This document shows, one piece after another, positions 41,919-52,826 of a stretch of DNA of 64,000 nucleotides. The stretch's first letter is position 1; the number at the start of each line of letters is the position of its first letter. Source of the DNA: Naumovozyma dairenensis CBS 421 (lineage: Eukaryota > Ascomycota > Saccharomycetes > Saccharomycetales > Saccharomycetaceae); NCBI RefSeq assembly GCF_000227115.2, contig NC_016485.2, positions 372,001-436,000 on the forward strand, in the 5' to 3' direction. Below the pieces are notes generated by a model. The model had not been told where the DNA came from. It saw only the letters and a list, made by a program, of their open reading frames with translations, and did not search any database. The position numbers and the translations under genes were made by a program.

Positions 41919-44458
41919 TTCCAGGCAGCAATTTATCTCTTAAATATAATTTTTACCTAAAAGAATAAAGAAATTAATGAGGTAATAAAATAGACAGGAA
42001 AATGGATTATTTATTGTTTTTGCTAGTTTTGAAAAAATTTGGGAAATGAAAAACTTAATCTGCTGATCTGGCAGGAGAAAAAAGTGCTCTTTCCTTTATA
42101 TCAATGAAGGCTTCTACTAACTATTGTCTTTATCATTCCTTTTTCTAAATTTTTCATCGAAGATATTTTTTCTGACGTATCTTCGATCGAAGTATTTCCG
42201 CGGAGCGTAACGGAAATCGTTAAGCTTTTATTTACATATTTAGGGGTGAACAGGGAAATTTGTAACTTCAAATTTTTGTCCTTCTTCTCTTCAGTATTTT
42301 TTCCAAAGAAAGTTTCGGAATGAAAAGTCAGTGGAGAGAAGGAAACATATTTCCTAGGGTTACGGTTCAAGAAATATCGTTTTTTATTCTTTGATACGGC
42401 AGAAGAGCGTATAACCCTATGGAAAAACCCCGAAAGAAAAAGAAAAACCAATCGGCGATCGCCGGGTTTCTGGACGGAAATAATGAAAATCCATGGAAAT
42501 AAAGGTATTCCCGCCCGTCGTAAGGAAACCGCGGCTTTACTCAAGGGTTATTCCTTCGGACTAGTCAGCTTTCCAGGAACAATTAAGATAACGGATTATT
42601 CCGATGGCGTTCGGTGCCACTTGTAATTATCGCCTCTTCATTGTAACAATTAAATTTAAATATGTCATTGGACACATGGCGTAGTTACTACGGGGGACGC
42701 TGCCAGTTTCTAACTCTAACTTACGAAAATGACAGAATTGCCCCAGTGGCACCTCCTTCTAAGCCTTGAATTGTAAAAGATGGTAACGATTGAAACATCG
42801 GACACTATACCCTACATATCCCCCGATGAATTCTCCGAAGTGTTTTTTTTTTTGCCTTCACTTCCAATTCTGATATGATGCCTTAACTGCACGTAATAAT
42901 TCAATTCTTTAATAACATTTCCATCAAGACTAAGCAAACGACAAACCCATAAACAAATGCTTATGTTTTTAACCGAATATAAAAAAAGAGTATAGCTATT
43001 GTAAACTGGATCCTAATAACTTCTATAGAAAGGGAAATATTCTCCATGCGAAACATAAATATGTTTCTTACATTTTATTCCTAGATTTTCCATTAAATAT
43101 TTATTCCTTCAGGAAGGACCATCGCTCACTTTGTATTGTACTTCAACGTATTTGCAACATATAGAACACTGAATGAAATATGGAGTTGTTTCATTTGAAA
43201 TATACATTTAAAGGAAAATGATTCTCACCAACATAGTGACATGTTTTTTTATATATAATCTAACTTAACTTCTATGTTATATAATTATAGACCGTAATTG
43301 AGTAATATCTTGAATCGCCTACTATATTGTAAATGACGATGATCTAGACCCTGGTAGAATAAAAGCTGGATTTGTATTTTTAGATGAGGAATTCTTCTAG
43401 AATAATTTATTTGGAATGGCACCGTTAAAAGGTAGAATGTGTGTCTTCTAGCTTCTCTCAGCTCCGCCAGATAGTTGTAGATTCGCACCCAAGTATGTAT
43501 AGTTACCCAGGGGAAAGTTTTTTTGCTCTTCTAACAGTGCTACTATGTAATAGACTGTGATAACAAATGGCTTATTGAGCCGAATAATATTCTAGTCATT
43601 TGTACATGTGCCCTGAATATAAATCATTATGTTTCGATTATATTTTTTATTAGTATCCCTTTTTCTTCTTGATAGATTAGCTCCTGCCCTCAATAATTTC
43701 TATATATTTACTTGTAAAGATAAGGTAGCTCTGATATATGTATAAGCCAACAAGACAGATTTTCCTAAAAAATACTAGGTTGAATTTTCTCAATTGAAAA
43801 GTAAACAACACTAAACGAAAATATAAAATGAAACGAAGAGGATCTTAAACCTTGTATAAACTACATATAATTCTAAATATTGTTAAAAATATGACTAAAC
43901 ATATCCAATACGCAACTCTTTGACACGGCTACATGTCTCGAACCGCCCTCTTCAGAGTAGCAGTAAATCATTACTGATAATTTAGCAGTTCGAGCCATAT
44001 ATGTATACTATTAAAATGTTTAAAGTAAAATCGAAACTGTATGTAAATAGAAGCATATTATCATATATATTTAATCTTCCTATATAATTATTAGTTACAA
44101 AACGTTATATAAGACGAAAAGACAGTCAGTTCAAACTTTAATACATTGACTACTTAATTCTCAATTTCTGCTTCATCTTTCACCTGGCAAACTTCATCAA
44201 CAAATATCACGTAAGAAGTTTCTTTCTTTGGACAGAAAGTGCTTCCAAGGTTTAGCACTAACGTTACTAAAAAACGATACACCAAGATTTCTTTTATTAT
44301 ACCATCCACCTAAAGCACACTTTTGTTAACAAAACTCATCGTTTATCTAGTAGATCATTTTAAACATAAAAATATACAACTAAACACTTTTATTTAATAA
44401 TAATATATTTATATTATTTCTTCATAATTTTTTTTTCTATTAAACACCTATCACTATC
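41919..44458. other. SNQ2 promoter and long spacer to GAL1
   Basis: 2.5 kb without a supported gene. A perfect PDRE is at 42197-42204. The first 700 bases are GC-richer and hold a second CCGCGG core (about 42528). The remainder is AT-rich. Around 43934-43996 a hairpin-forming segment has CTCGAAC and GTTCGAG arms plus a nested AGTA/TACT stem; it does not fold as a tRNA. Confidence 0.45.
42197..42204 (+). promoter_or_regulatory. PDRE (Pdr1/Pdr3 site) for right SNQ2 copy
   Basis: TCCGCGGA is the perfect palindromic PDRE, about 280 bases upstream of the ATG at 41918. SNQ2 is a known Pdr1/Pdr3 target in S. cerevisiae. Confidence 0.75.
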
Positions 44459-46027
44459 TTACAACTCATAGAGACAACTACCGAGGGCAGGTTTTGATAC
44501 TAAAATGACTTCTTCTAATTCTTTATCTGAAATATTTGGACAAACGACTTTATAATACTGATCGATTAATGCTTTTTTCACTTTTTCCACATTCCCATTT
44601 GGACCAGATGATACTAAATGAACTGTACAACCACCCCAACCTGCACCAGTCAAACGAGAGCCATAAGACCCATTTTGTAATGCAGTTGAACAAATTGTAT
44701 CAATTTCAGGACAAGAACATTCATACAACTTATCACAAGATTCTTGTGACTCATTCATTAATTGACCAAATTGTTGAAAAAATTCTTCATCATTCTCAAT
44801 TGGTGAAGCACTTGTCATCAATTTCAATGCCTTTAATACTCTTTGCGCCTCTGAAAAGACATGTTTAGCTCTTTTATACAGTTTAAGTACTTGAAACCTT
44901 ACAGGGAATACTAGTAGATAATCTCTTGTATATTCTTCACGTGAACAATCCAAAGCTTCAGCCACGTCATCCACTGTAAATCCCTCTTTCTTTTCACCTA
45001 ATGATTCTTCTACTAATTCCAACATTTTTGTTAATCGTTCAATTTCTATCATTATAACATCTTTAGATTCATTATCATGTGAGACTGGATATCTAGCGTA
45101 ATAAGCATCCATAAAATCTCTTAAGTTCCCTCTTTCCATAGTGGAATCAGGTATATGAGGTAATGCCACACCATATTTGTTTGCCAAAACGTTTGCTGCT
45201 GTGGTAACTTCAATGACTCTTAAATTATAATTAGTTGGTGCGGTATCGAATTTATTTGCCACTATCAAAGTATTAGCGATAAGGAATTGTATTTCATGAT
45301 TTTGTAATTTAGGGAACTTGAATGGAGTTGCTTTTAAATTTGGTTTAAATTCAACAAACAATGCATGATCTTCTTGACCATAAACTGAAGTTGCTTGATC
45401 CATTCCACCATTACTTACACCGAGATAATGTTCTGCAATACATGTGATTCTTGTTAAATCCTTTTTAGATACTGCGTACGTTGTGCCTAGGTTAGCTCTT
45501 ATGACAGCTAATGCAACGGCACAAATGAAAGCTGATGATGAAGATAATCCGCTACCTACGGGGATATCACTCTGACAAAATACTTGTAAACCTATTAAGG
45601 GATTATTTAGATACAGTTGAGGATGTAAACCTTTTAAGAATTGCTGTGCAACATGGAGACCACATTTGAAGTAGTTTGACCAGTCTGAAATCGATGGATC
45701 TATTGTCACGTATGATCCATCTAATGGTAGATCGAATTTCCTTTGAGCGAATCTACTATCTGAATTTGTTAAAGTTATTGATGGATTTTCTTTTCGTTCT
45801 AAGATTTTCACTGCACATAACATATCATTTTCAATGGCTAGTGGTAATACTGAGAAATCTGTGTAATCGATATGCTCACCAATTAGGTTGACTCTACCTG
45901 GTGATCTTGAAACAAAATCTGGTTCAATTCCGTATGTTTGTTTGAAATTTTCAATTACTTGTGGACATTTTTTGAGTGCCAAATCTGGTAAATCTCGATC
46001 ATTTGTATGGAAAACAGGGATGGACAT
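44459..46027 (-). CDS. GAL1: Galactokinase
   Basis: A 522-residue GHMP kinase matching Gal1 (YBR020W), which phosphorylates galactose to galactose-1-phosphate. Motifs: [22 protein letters not shown] (41-62), the phosphate-binding loop [10 protein letters not shown] (158-167), NGGMDQA, and [17 protein letters not shown] near the C-terminus. The loop is full length, whereas the S. cerevisiae inducer paralogue Gal3 lacks two residues here. Catalytic activity is therefore likely. The usual Ala after the three serines is Ser, a conservative change. It could also act as a Gal3-like inducer. It is divergent from GAL7 across 1.67 kb. Confidence 0.95.
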   Translation of the reverse strand: MSIPVFHTNDRDLPDLALKKCPQVIENFKQTYGIEPDFVSRSPGRVNLIGEHIDYTDFSVLPLAIENDMLCAVKILERKENPSITLTNSDSRFAQRKFDLPLDGSYVTIDPSISDWSNYFKCGLHVAQQFLKGLHPQLYLNNPLIGLQVFCQSDIPVGSGLSSSSAFICAVALAVIRANLGTTYAVSKKDLTRITCIAEHYLGVSNGGMDQATSVYGQEDHALFVEFKPNLKATPFKFPKLQNHEIQFLIANTLIVANKFDTAPTNYNLRVIEVTTAANVLANKYGVALPHIPDSTMERGNLRDFMDAYYARYPVSHDNESKDVIMIEIERLTKMLELVEESLGEKKEGFTVDDVAEALDCSREEYTRDYLLVFPVRFQVLKLYKRAKHVFSEAQRVLKALKLMTSASPIENDEEFFQQFGQLMNESQESCDKLYECSCPEIDTICSTALQNGSYGSRLTGAGWGGCTVHLVSSGPNGNVEKVKKALIDQYYKVVCPNISDKELEEVILVSKPALGSCLYEL

Positions 46028-46651
46028 TTGCGACTTATCCTTTTGTATACTTGGTATTTTAATGGATATTGTTTAGTAGGTATCAAATGAAGCTATTTAA
46101 CAAGGGTAGGTATTAGCTCTTCAATCGTTGATTTTTTGAAAAGTTTTCGTTAGCTAGTTAGATAGTTAGTTATGATATTATTGAATAGACAAAGGTTTTG
46201 ATCAAAACTTCTCTATGGGAACCCTTGGATGGTCTAAGATAAGTATGGGGACTGGGGAATTCCAATTTACATAAGCTAACTACGTAAAATAATTGATACC
46301 TTTAAGCTGTCAAAGGAACGATGTTATTTGGAAACTTCAAATATTTCACGCATGTCCCTTTACGTACGTAGCTTATTGTGTGTTTTTTTAAAGGAAAGAG
46401 AAACTCTCGTACCAATGGTGGCTACGGGGTGGGAACCCCAGATTGGGGACAGACAAAGGACCGCAGGGACAAGGTGTGGGAAGGTCCAGTTTCGGCGAAC
46501 AAATGAAGGCCCATTTTTCTTTTTCCATGTCATTTTACCTAAGCGCGCACGTGAGCGGTTTTAAGCTTTAGCCCTCCCGAAGTGCCCTCTATCGTGAGTT
46601 CCTTAGTTCCCGTTCCCCACGTTCCTTCTCCACTACCTATAAGTACCCAGC

Positions 46652-46661
46652 TCGGCGGCTA
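46652..46661 (-). promoter_or_regulatory. URS1 (Ume6-type) site
   Basis: TCGGCGGCTA is the reverse complement of TAGCCGCCGA, the URS1 core bound by Ume6. It lies in a short GC-rich island of the GAL1-GAL7 spacer. The same 10-mer recurs upstream of MEI4 in this window. Confidence 0.55.
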
Positions 46662-47408
46662 TTAATATCCCATTCTAGCAATAATACTAGGGCAAATGTT
46701 ATAGTATATCATAATAATGTGAGAGTTCGGCACAACTAAAGCGCCTTCCTATAAAACACCTTTCCAATCAGCCCTAGAAAAACCCTCTCACTCTTAATAT
46801 TCTAGATGACCGCCATTTTAGTTTGGAAGATATTCTTATGTAGTTCAAGAATAACATCGCGTTACATAATTTATTTTGTTGCCTGTTCATCTCCACTAAC
46901 TTTTGCTGTCATTATATCATTGAGCTTGTGAGTTTATATTTCTCCAGGGCATACTAGGATGACAGCAAACTTTAGTGCTTTTACTAAATCAACTATTCTG
47001 TTCTCTCCAATGCAAAAAGATGGTTAGGCCAAAACCATATTATAAGTACCACTATAACTTTTCCTAAATGTCTCATTATGTTAAACTTGAAAACGGAAGG
47101 ACGGCTAATAAAAAAGTAACAAGATACGCCCGGTATATAAAAAATGAAATACCCATCAGTTAGGACCCTATAATCTTTAATACATTTATCTCTTTCATGA
47201 TCCGCATACGTATCGTACATACTTAGTCAGTTCTTCATCCCATGAAATTCGTTTTTCCGATTATATTTAGGTAAAAAGTGGGACATCTCATTCCGGAGGT
47301 AATTATAACAGGGCCCCCTTCCTAACTATTACTATATTCATCCCTAATTAGTAGTTAGTACCTCGAGAAACAAATTTGGCCCCCTCCCCCCGAATATATT
47401 TCGGGCTT

Positions 47409-47425
47409 CGGTAGAATGTTTCCCG
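47409..47425 (+). promoter_or_regulatory. Gal4 binding site (UASgal) 1
   Basis: CGG-TAGAATGTTTC-CCG fits CGG-N11-CCG exactly, with the preferred A/T at the centre; about 273 bases upstream of the GAL7 ATG. Confidence 0.85.
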
Positions 47426-47459
47426 ACCGCAGCGAGAATTTCCCGAAATATAAAGTCCT

Positions 47460-47476
47460 CGGGTGACTATCCACCG
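47460..47476 (+). promoter_or_regulatory. Gal4 binding site (UASgal) 2
   Basis: CGG-GTGACTATCCA-CCG fits CGG-N11-CCG with a T at the centre, about 222 bases upstream of GAL7 and 34 bases from site 1. Confidence 0.85.
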
Positions 47477-47565
47477 AACATATGTTATAGAATTTTCTAA
47501 TATGAAAGGAAACAAGGTTCTTTGCTGCACTAGCTATAACAAGGATTTCAACCTGGAGAATATTA

Positions 47566-47573
47566 TATATAAA
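47566..47573 (+). promoter_or_regulatory. GAL7 TATA box
   Basis: TATATAAA, about 125 bases before the GAL7 ATG and 90 bases after the second Gal4 site, the spacing expected of a strongly regulated TATA promoter. Confidence 0.65.
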
Positions 47574-47697
47574 GGACATATATATTGCTTCCATCATGAT
47601 TTCACAAATTCTTGTTTATTAGTTGATCGTTTGTCTTTTAGAAAAGAAATAATATAACCTTACCGAACAATAATACAAATAGTTTCAATTATCCATA

Positions 47698-48804
47698 ATG
47701 ACCCATCAAGAATTTGATTTCACCGATCACTCCCACAGACGTTACAATCCATTAACTGACTCCTGGATCTTAGTTTCCCCACACAGAGCTAAGAGACCAT
47801 GGTTAGGTCAACAAGAAACCCCATCTAGACCAAATGCCCCAGAATACGATGACAAATGTTTCCTATGTCCAGGTAACCACAGAGCAACTGGTGGGTCCAA
47901 TCCAAAATATGAATCTACATACATTTTCCAAAATGATTATGCTGCTGTTAAGACTGAACAACCAACTTTACCAGAAAACTACAACGGTAAGGATGTCTTA
48001 AAGAACAGATTGTTCAAAGTGGAATCCGTCAGAGGTAATTGTTTCGTTATTTGTTTCAGTCCAAAACATAACGTTACCATCCCACAAATGGAACATGGTG
48101 AGTTAATCAATGTTGTTGGTGCTTGGCAAAAACTTTACAATGACTTGGCAAAGGAAGCAAGAGAAAATGAAAAACCATTCAAATATGTGCAAATTTTCGA
48201 AAATAAAGGTACCGCTATGGGTTGTTCCAATTTACATCCTCATGGTCAAGCTTGGTGTTTGGAAGCTATTCCAAGTGAAGTTTCACAAGAATTGAAATCA
48301 TTCAAGAAATATAAACATGAAAATCATGCTGATTTATTAGGTGATTTCGTTAAATTAGAATTACAAGAAAGATCAAGGATCGTCATTGAAAATGACACTT
48401 TCATGTGTGTTGTTCCATACTGGGCTGTCTGGCCATTTGAAACTATGATTGTTTCAAAGACTAAGATTGCTTCTGTTGCTCAATTTACTGAATCTCAAAA
48501 GAGCGATTTAGCATCAATCATGAAAACTTTGACTATCAAATATGATAACATGTTTGAATGTAGTTTCCCATACTCTATGGGTCTTCATCAAGCTCCATTG
48601 AATGCAACTGGTGAAGAATTGGAAAACAGTTGGTTCCATATGCATTTCTACCCACCATTATTGAGATCTGCTACAGTTAGAAAATTCTTAGTCGGGTTTG
48701 AATTATTAGGTGAACCTCAAAGAGATTTAACTGCTGAACAAGCTGCTCAAAGATTAAGAAATTTGGATGGTGAAGTTCATTATTTGGAAAAACTAGACTC
48801 ATAA
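47698..48804 (+). CDS. GAL7: Galactose-1-phosphate uridylyltransferase
   Basis: A 368-residue Leloir-pathway enzyme matching Gal7 (YBR018C), which exchanges UMP between UDP-glucose and galactose-1-phosphate. The catalytic histidine is in NLHPHGQAWCLE (about 178-189). Metal-binding cysteines are in CFLCPGNHRATGG (about 54). WFHMHFYPPLLRS (about 318) and the FLVGFELLGEPQRDLTAEQAAQRLR ending are typical. Codons near the start use preferred C-ending forms (ACC, TCC, GTC), suggesting high expression. It is preceded by two Gal4 sites and a TATA box. Confidence 0.97.
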   Translation: MTHQEFDFTDHSHRRYNPLTDSWILVSPHRAKRPWLGQQETPSRPNAPEYDDKCFLCPGNHRATGGSNPKYESTYIFQNDYAAVKTEQPTLPENYNGKDVLKNRLFKVESVRGNCFVICFSPKHNVTIPQMEHGELINVVGAWQKLYNDLAKEARENEKPFKYVQIFENKGTAMGCSNLHPHGQAWCLEAIPSEVSQELKSFKKYKHENHADLLGDFVKLELQERSRIVIENDTFMCVVPYWAVWPFETMIVSKTKIASVAQFTESQKSDLASIMKTLTIKYDNMFECSFPYSMGLHQAPLNATGEELENSWFHMHFYPPLLRSATVRKFLVGFELLGEPQRDLTAEQAAQRLRNLDGEVHYLEKLDS

Positions 48805-49239
48805 TCTTTGTCAAATTGGTTTTTCATATAGACTTAAGAAATAATGCAACTCTATTCTACTCGCGCTATTATAATACATTAATGACAGTAATTTTTTTTA
48901 TCCAACTTTATACATATAACTTACAGTCTATCTAGTTATCTATCCTATAATGATTTAATAAAGAAATAAAATATTAGCGTAATGATTTTTTCACGTAGTA
49001 ATTATCCTTCTGTAGGTGGAAAAAGAATTGTGTCAACTTCCTAATAGTTTTCCGTCAATATTCAATATTGAATCGCATTGAAAACAAGAATCTCTCGATT
49101 TACTATTTTCATATACAATCATTGCAAATAATATACCTTGGTTCGTTTATGTCTGCAAAAATGTTCTTCTCAGAACACTTAATACACTAAATAAAGACAC
49201 TTCAATGGGGAGTTGCTGTTTTCAATTTACAATATTCTA
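48805..49239. other. Convergent 3' spacer GAL7 / CFD1
   Basis: 435 AT-rich bases between two 3' ends; nothing recognisable. Confidence 0.4.
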
Positions 49240-50103
49240 TTAACATCTTGGTGGTCTATTTTGTGCTAATACTTTATCCATGATATTTTTAAAAATGGGG
49301 CATAAAGTAGATTCACCATATGATTCAACCAAATTTTTCTCACTTACGTTTTGATTTTCAATCATTTCAACAAATTTAGGATCAATTGGAATATTCCCCA
49401 GATAAGGTACATCAAATTCAGTAGCTAATTTGGCACCACCACCACTAGAAAAGATATTTGTACATTCTTCACAATGAGGACAAATGAAACCAGACATATT
49501 TTCCACTACACCAAGAATATGCAGAGCAACTTTCTTACAAAAATTCAATTCCTTTCTAACATCTGCAGTAGCGACACCTTGAGGAGTAGTTACCACAATA
49601 GCACCGTCCGGTTCAGAGAACCTTAATTGTTCTGCAATAGAAATATGTTCATCTGAAGTTCCTGGTGGAGTATCAATCAATAGATAATCTAATTGTCCCC
49701 ATGCAACATCTTTAATAAATTGTTTAATCATTGCAGTCTTTTTTGGACCTCTCCATACAACACTATTACCTCTATCCCCTAACAAGAACCCTAAGGATAT
49801 CACTTTCAACTCACCGATACCGTTAGTCTCTACTGGAACAGGTAACCAACCATCTACATCTTGATATATCGATCTATTTTCTAATCCAAACATTCGTGGT
49901 AATGAAGGTCCTGTTAAATCAATATCTAGTACACCAACTTTATAACCCATATTACATAACGTTAAAGCAGCTTGGGTAGTTACGGAACTTTTCCCAACAC
50001 CACCTTTACCTGATAAGATTAGTATGATATGTTTGATTTGAGATAATGATGGAGCTGGTCCTTCAATTTCTTCTTGTTCTTCACCGAATGCTGAATCTGA
50101 CAT
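49240..50103 (-). CDS. CFD1: Cytosolic iron-sulfur scaffold P-loop NTPase
   Basis: A 287-residue Mrp/Nbp35-family protein matching Cfd1 (YIL003W), which with Nbp35 forms the scaffold that assembles 4Fe-4S clusters for cytosolic and nuclear proteins. The deviant Walker [10 protein letters not shown] is at residues 32-40, with [16 protein letters not shown] after it and the [13 protein letters not shown] motif in the middle. The bridging-cluster CPHC is at about 207-210. It lacks the N-terminal ferredoxin-like cysteines of Nbp35, which identifies Cfd1. The C-terminus ends NRPPRC, slightly shorter than in S. cerevisiae. Confidence 0.95.
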   Translation of the reverse strand: MSDSAFGEEQEEIEGPAPSLSQIKHIILILSGKGGVGKSSVTTQAALTLCNMGYKVGVLDIDLTGPSLPRMFGLENRSIYQDVDGWLPVPVETNGIGELKVISLGFLLGDRGNSVVWRGPKKTAMIKQFIKDVAWGQLDYLLIDTPPGTSDEHISIAEQLRFSEPDGAIVVTTPQGVATADVRKELNFCKKVALHILGVVENMSGFICPHCEECTNIFSSGGGAKLATEFDVPYLGNIPIDPKFVEMIENQNVSEKNLVESYGESTLCPIFKNIMDKVLAQNRPPRC

Positions 50104-50804
50104 GCTGTACGCGTGGTTCCTTTTAAAGTTTGCTATGTTTTAGAGACATTAATGAGGAATGTAAAACTTCATATATATGTGTACATCAGACACCTTTATG
50201 TGTTTTTTTTCACTCTGGCGATGTCTTTACGAATTCCATTAGTCATCTCGATATTCTCTAAGATGTTGTATTTTGTTGTTCTCGGAGCTTCCGCATTGTA
50301 TCACAGAGCCTCTTAAAATAAATTGCTACACGTGACTTGATCTTCTTGCGTTTCCTGTCAAAATTCATTTTATAATGATCCTAATTAGAATGTCACAGTT
50401 AAGTAGTGGAACGTTTTATTCTTGATACATGGTCTCAACTCATAGCTTGTTTACACATGTAGGCAGTATTTACAATGTGGCACTTCAGAAAGAGGAAGAA
50501 AATAAAATAAATTAATACAGAGAAATATCTTTTATTCGAAAAAAAAATAGTCTAAGGAAAAAATTACGAGAAAATCTCAAGAATGTGGATTAATTTGGAA
50601 TCATCCCATTTACATATGTAAATTAATTCTGTAGTACTTTAATACATATATTTATCATTATTATCATTAATTGGTTGGTTGACTTGTTCCTCCCATAAAA
50701 AATTTATTGATACAATTATTACTGAATCGTTTTCATTATAAAATGCAAATTATTATTCTTGTCAGACTCAACTTTTAATTCTGTGGCTATTATTATTATT
50801 ATTG
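50104..50804. other. Intergenic region CFD1-MIT1 with a possible tiny ORF
   Basis: 701 bases. On the + strand an ATG frame at 50221-50316 encodes 31 residues with one hydrophobic helix (LVISIFSKMLYFVVLGASALY). It resembles tail- or inner-membrane micropeptides, but I know no homologue. The CFD1 ATG is preceded within 20 bases by an ACGCG core. The rest is the long 3' region of MIT1. Confidence 0.25.
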
Positions 50805-52095
50805 TTATCGCTGTTGTGGAGGTAGTGGCTGAAGTTCAGACGACTGCGATTGCTGTTGCTGATTAAGATTCGGAAGAGAAGGAGGAGGAGCAGCAGATGC
50901 GTTTGCTCCAAGGGGATAGTTATAATTTTTATAGCCTGAATGATAATAATTATTATTGTTATTGTTCTGTTGTCCACTTTGTGCTGAAGATGATGAAGGT
51001 GAAGATGTTGAAGGTATTACATTATTATTGTTATAATTTTGTTTTGTAATCCCATAAGAACTTGATGAATCCATATCATTACTTCCGTGGTTTGAATTTT
51101 TACGTTGAATTTCAGAATTACTGTTATATTGTTGGTAATTATTATCTTTATCTACTGGAACGGTTCTATTTGTGTTATTGTCCTTAGTAGTATTGTTATT
51201 GCTATAAAAAGTATAATCGCTTGTTATAGCCCCGTTCTTATTATACATTGAACGTAAAGAAGACGGCGTCGGATTTGATACAGAAGATCTTGTGGTTGGT
51301 TGTTGTTGACTATATTGAGTAGAAGGATGAGGATGAGGTGAAATAGCTGGAGCTGGGTTATAATATGAAACGTTCATTGGGTACGATGCATACGAATTAT
51401 TAGTTAAAGATGGAGGCATTGGTATTGAATTGTTCGAAGGATGTGATGATGTTGTTCCTGCGCTTGTATTGTTGTTATTATTTGGCGATGGTTGTGGATC
51501 TGCATTCATCAAGTAATATGTAGGCGGAAGTGTATTACGCGAACTTTGTTCACTGGTAGTATTTTGATTCATTTGATTAGCAGCATTATTGTTGATAATA
51601 TTAGATGAAGGAGGAGGGAATGAATTGTTATAATATGGAGGATGATTGGTACTAAATAGTTGACCATTATTATAACCGTATGGGAGTGGTGCTTGTAAAG
51701 TTGCAAAGGATGTGGGATAGTCCGGATACCCATAAGCTGAATTATTTGGTAGAAAAGAAGTATTATAAAGATGATATCTTCCCGTATTATTATTGACATT
51801 ACTAACATTAGTATTCGAATTATTAGTAAAGGGATATTGAGGTTGAAACATGTATGCGCTAAGATAAGCAGTATTAGGTTGTGATGTTGTATTATTTAAA
51901 TTCTTGTCATTGACGTAGCTCATTGGTTTCATTGCCATCATCATTGCATCTGTACTATTGGGGTAATACTCCGGTCCATTTTGGCTTAATATTATTGGTG
52001 CCGTATTAAATTTTGAAATTCCATTAGTGGTTGTGGGAAGATTTCCTTGAAAATTCTGTATGCTTGATTGTTTATTAAACGCCATGCTACCATTG

Positions 52096-52127
<32 letters not shown>

Positions 52128-52826
52128 GTTATTGTTATTGTTATTGTTATTGTTATTGTTGTTGTATCCACCCTTAACGTTTCCCAATGATATACCATCA
52201 ATTGCTCTTATTAATTCTGCTGATGGTTCCACATTGGCTAGTATTGGAGATAATTTTATATCTGGGAATTTGGCATCTTTAACATCTTGTAAAGTATAAT
52301 AAGATATCAAATGAACATTTTCTACTGAATCAAAGAGTAATCTTTTCAATTTTACAGATATTGTCTTTTTAAGCAGTCCCGTTGTTTTGAATTCATCTTT
52401 CAATTGTTCAGTAGAATCCTTTGAAGAACTTTTGGATAATTTTCTTTCCCTATAGATTTCCTTACCTTTCTCTTTGTCAGTGTCGTTATCTTTCTCGTTG
52501 CCTTTTTCCTTGTCTTTATCGCTTTCATTAACTTTATCTTTGTCTTTTTCTTTGTCCTTGTCTTTATTCAGTTCTCTATATATCAAGAATTTACCAGCAA
52601 TTCTTGAAGGAGACCAAGGAACTCCATCAGTCCATCTTTTGATACCTGAAATTTCCTCGATGAAAACGAAAATATTACCAGATGTAATCAATTGTGGTCT
52701 TTCAATTTCGTAAGGTCTTCGAGGGATATATTTCAATTTACCATCCAATGTAGCTTGAATAATTTTCATTGCATCTTTTTCATCTGATATGTAGCCTCTG
52801 AATGTCGGTTCGATATTCATGGTCAT
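50805..52826 (-). CDS. MIT1: WOPR-family transcription factor (Wor1/Gti1 type)
   Basis: A 673-residue regulator matching S. cerevisiae Mit1 (YEL007W), related to Candida Wor1 and controlling pseudohyphal growth. The two halves of the WOPR DNA-binding domain are visible: WOPRa from FRGYISDEKDAMKIIQATL to IAGKFLIYREL (about 9-88), and WOPRb TGLLKKTISVKLKRLLFDSVENVHLISYY (about 152-180). A Lys/Asp/Glu-repeat spacer (KDKEKDKDK) separates them. The rest is Asn/Ser/Pro/Gln-rich, with an uninterrupted run of about 22 Asn near residue 222-243 and a polyQ end. A second ATG two codons downstream (MNIEPTF) could be the real start. YHR177W is the other possible relative. Confidence 0.9.

Larger units (their letters stand above)
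46028..47697. other. GAL1-GAL7 divergent intergenic region
   Basis: 1.67 kb with no gene; GAL10, which separates GAL1 and GAL7 in S. cerevisiae, is absent. Elements seen: two Gal4 sites at the GAL7 end, a GAL7 TATA box, a URS1 core at 46652-46661, and an E-box CACGTGA at 46548-46554. Reading all CGG triplets in the spacer, only two are followed by CCG at the N11 spacing. Confidence 0.7.

Noticed and set aside
42101..42544. 147-codon minus-strand frame in the SNQ2 promoter
   Set aside because: It overlaps the PDRE and promoter, has no domain, and appears to be a chance open frame in GC-richer DNA.
43934..43996. Possible tRNA on either strand
   Set aside because: Neither strand forms a 5-bp T stem around the TTCGAG loop, and no acceptor stem or A box fits.
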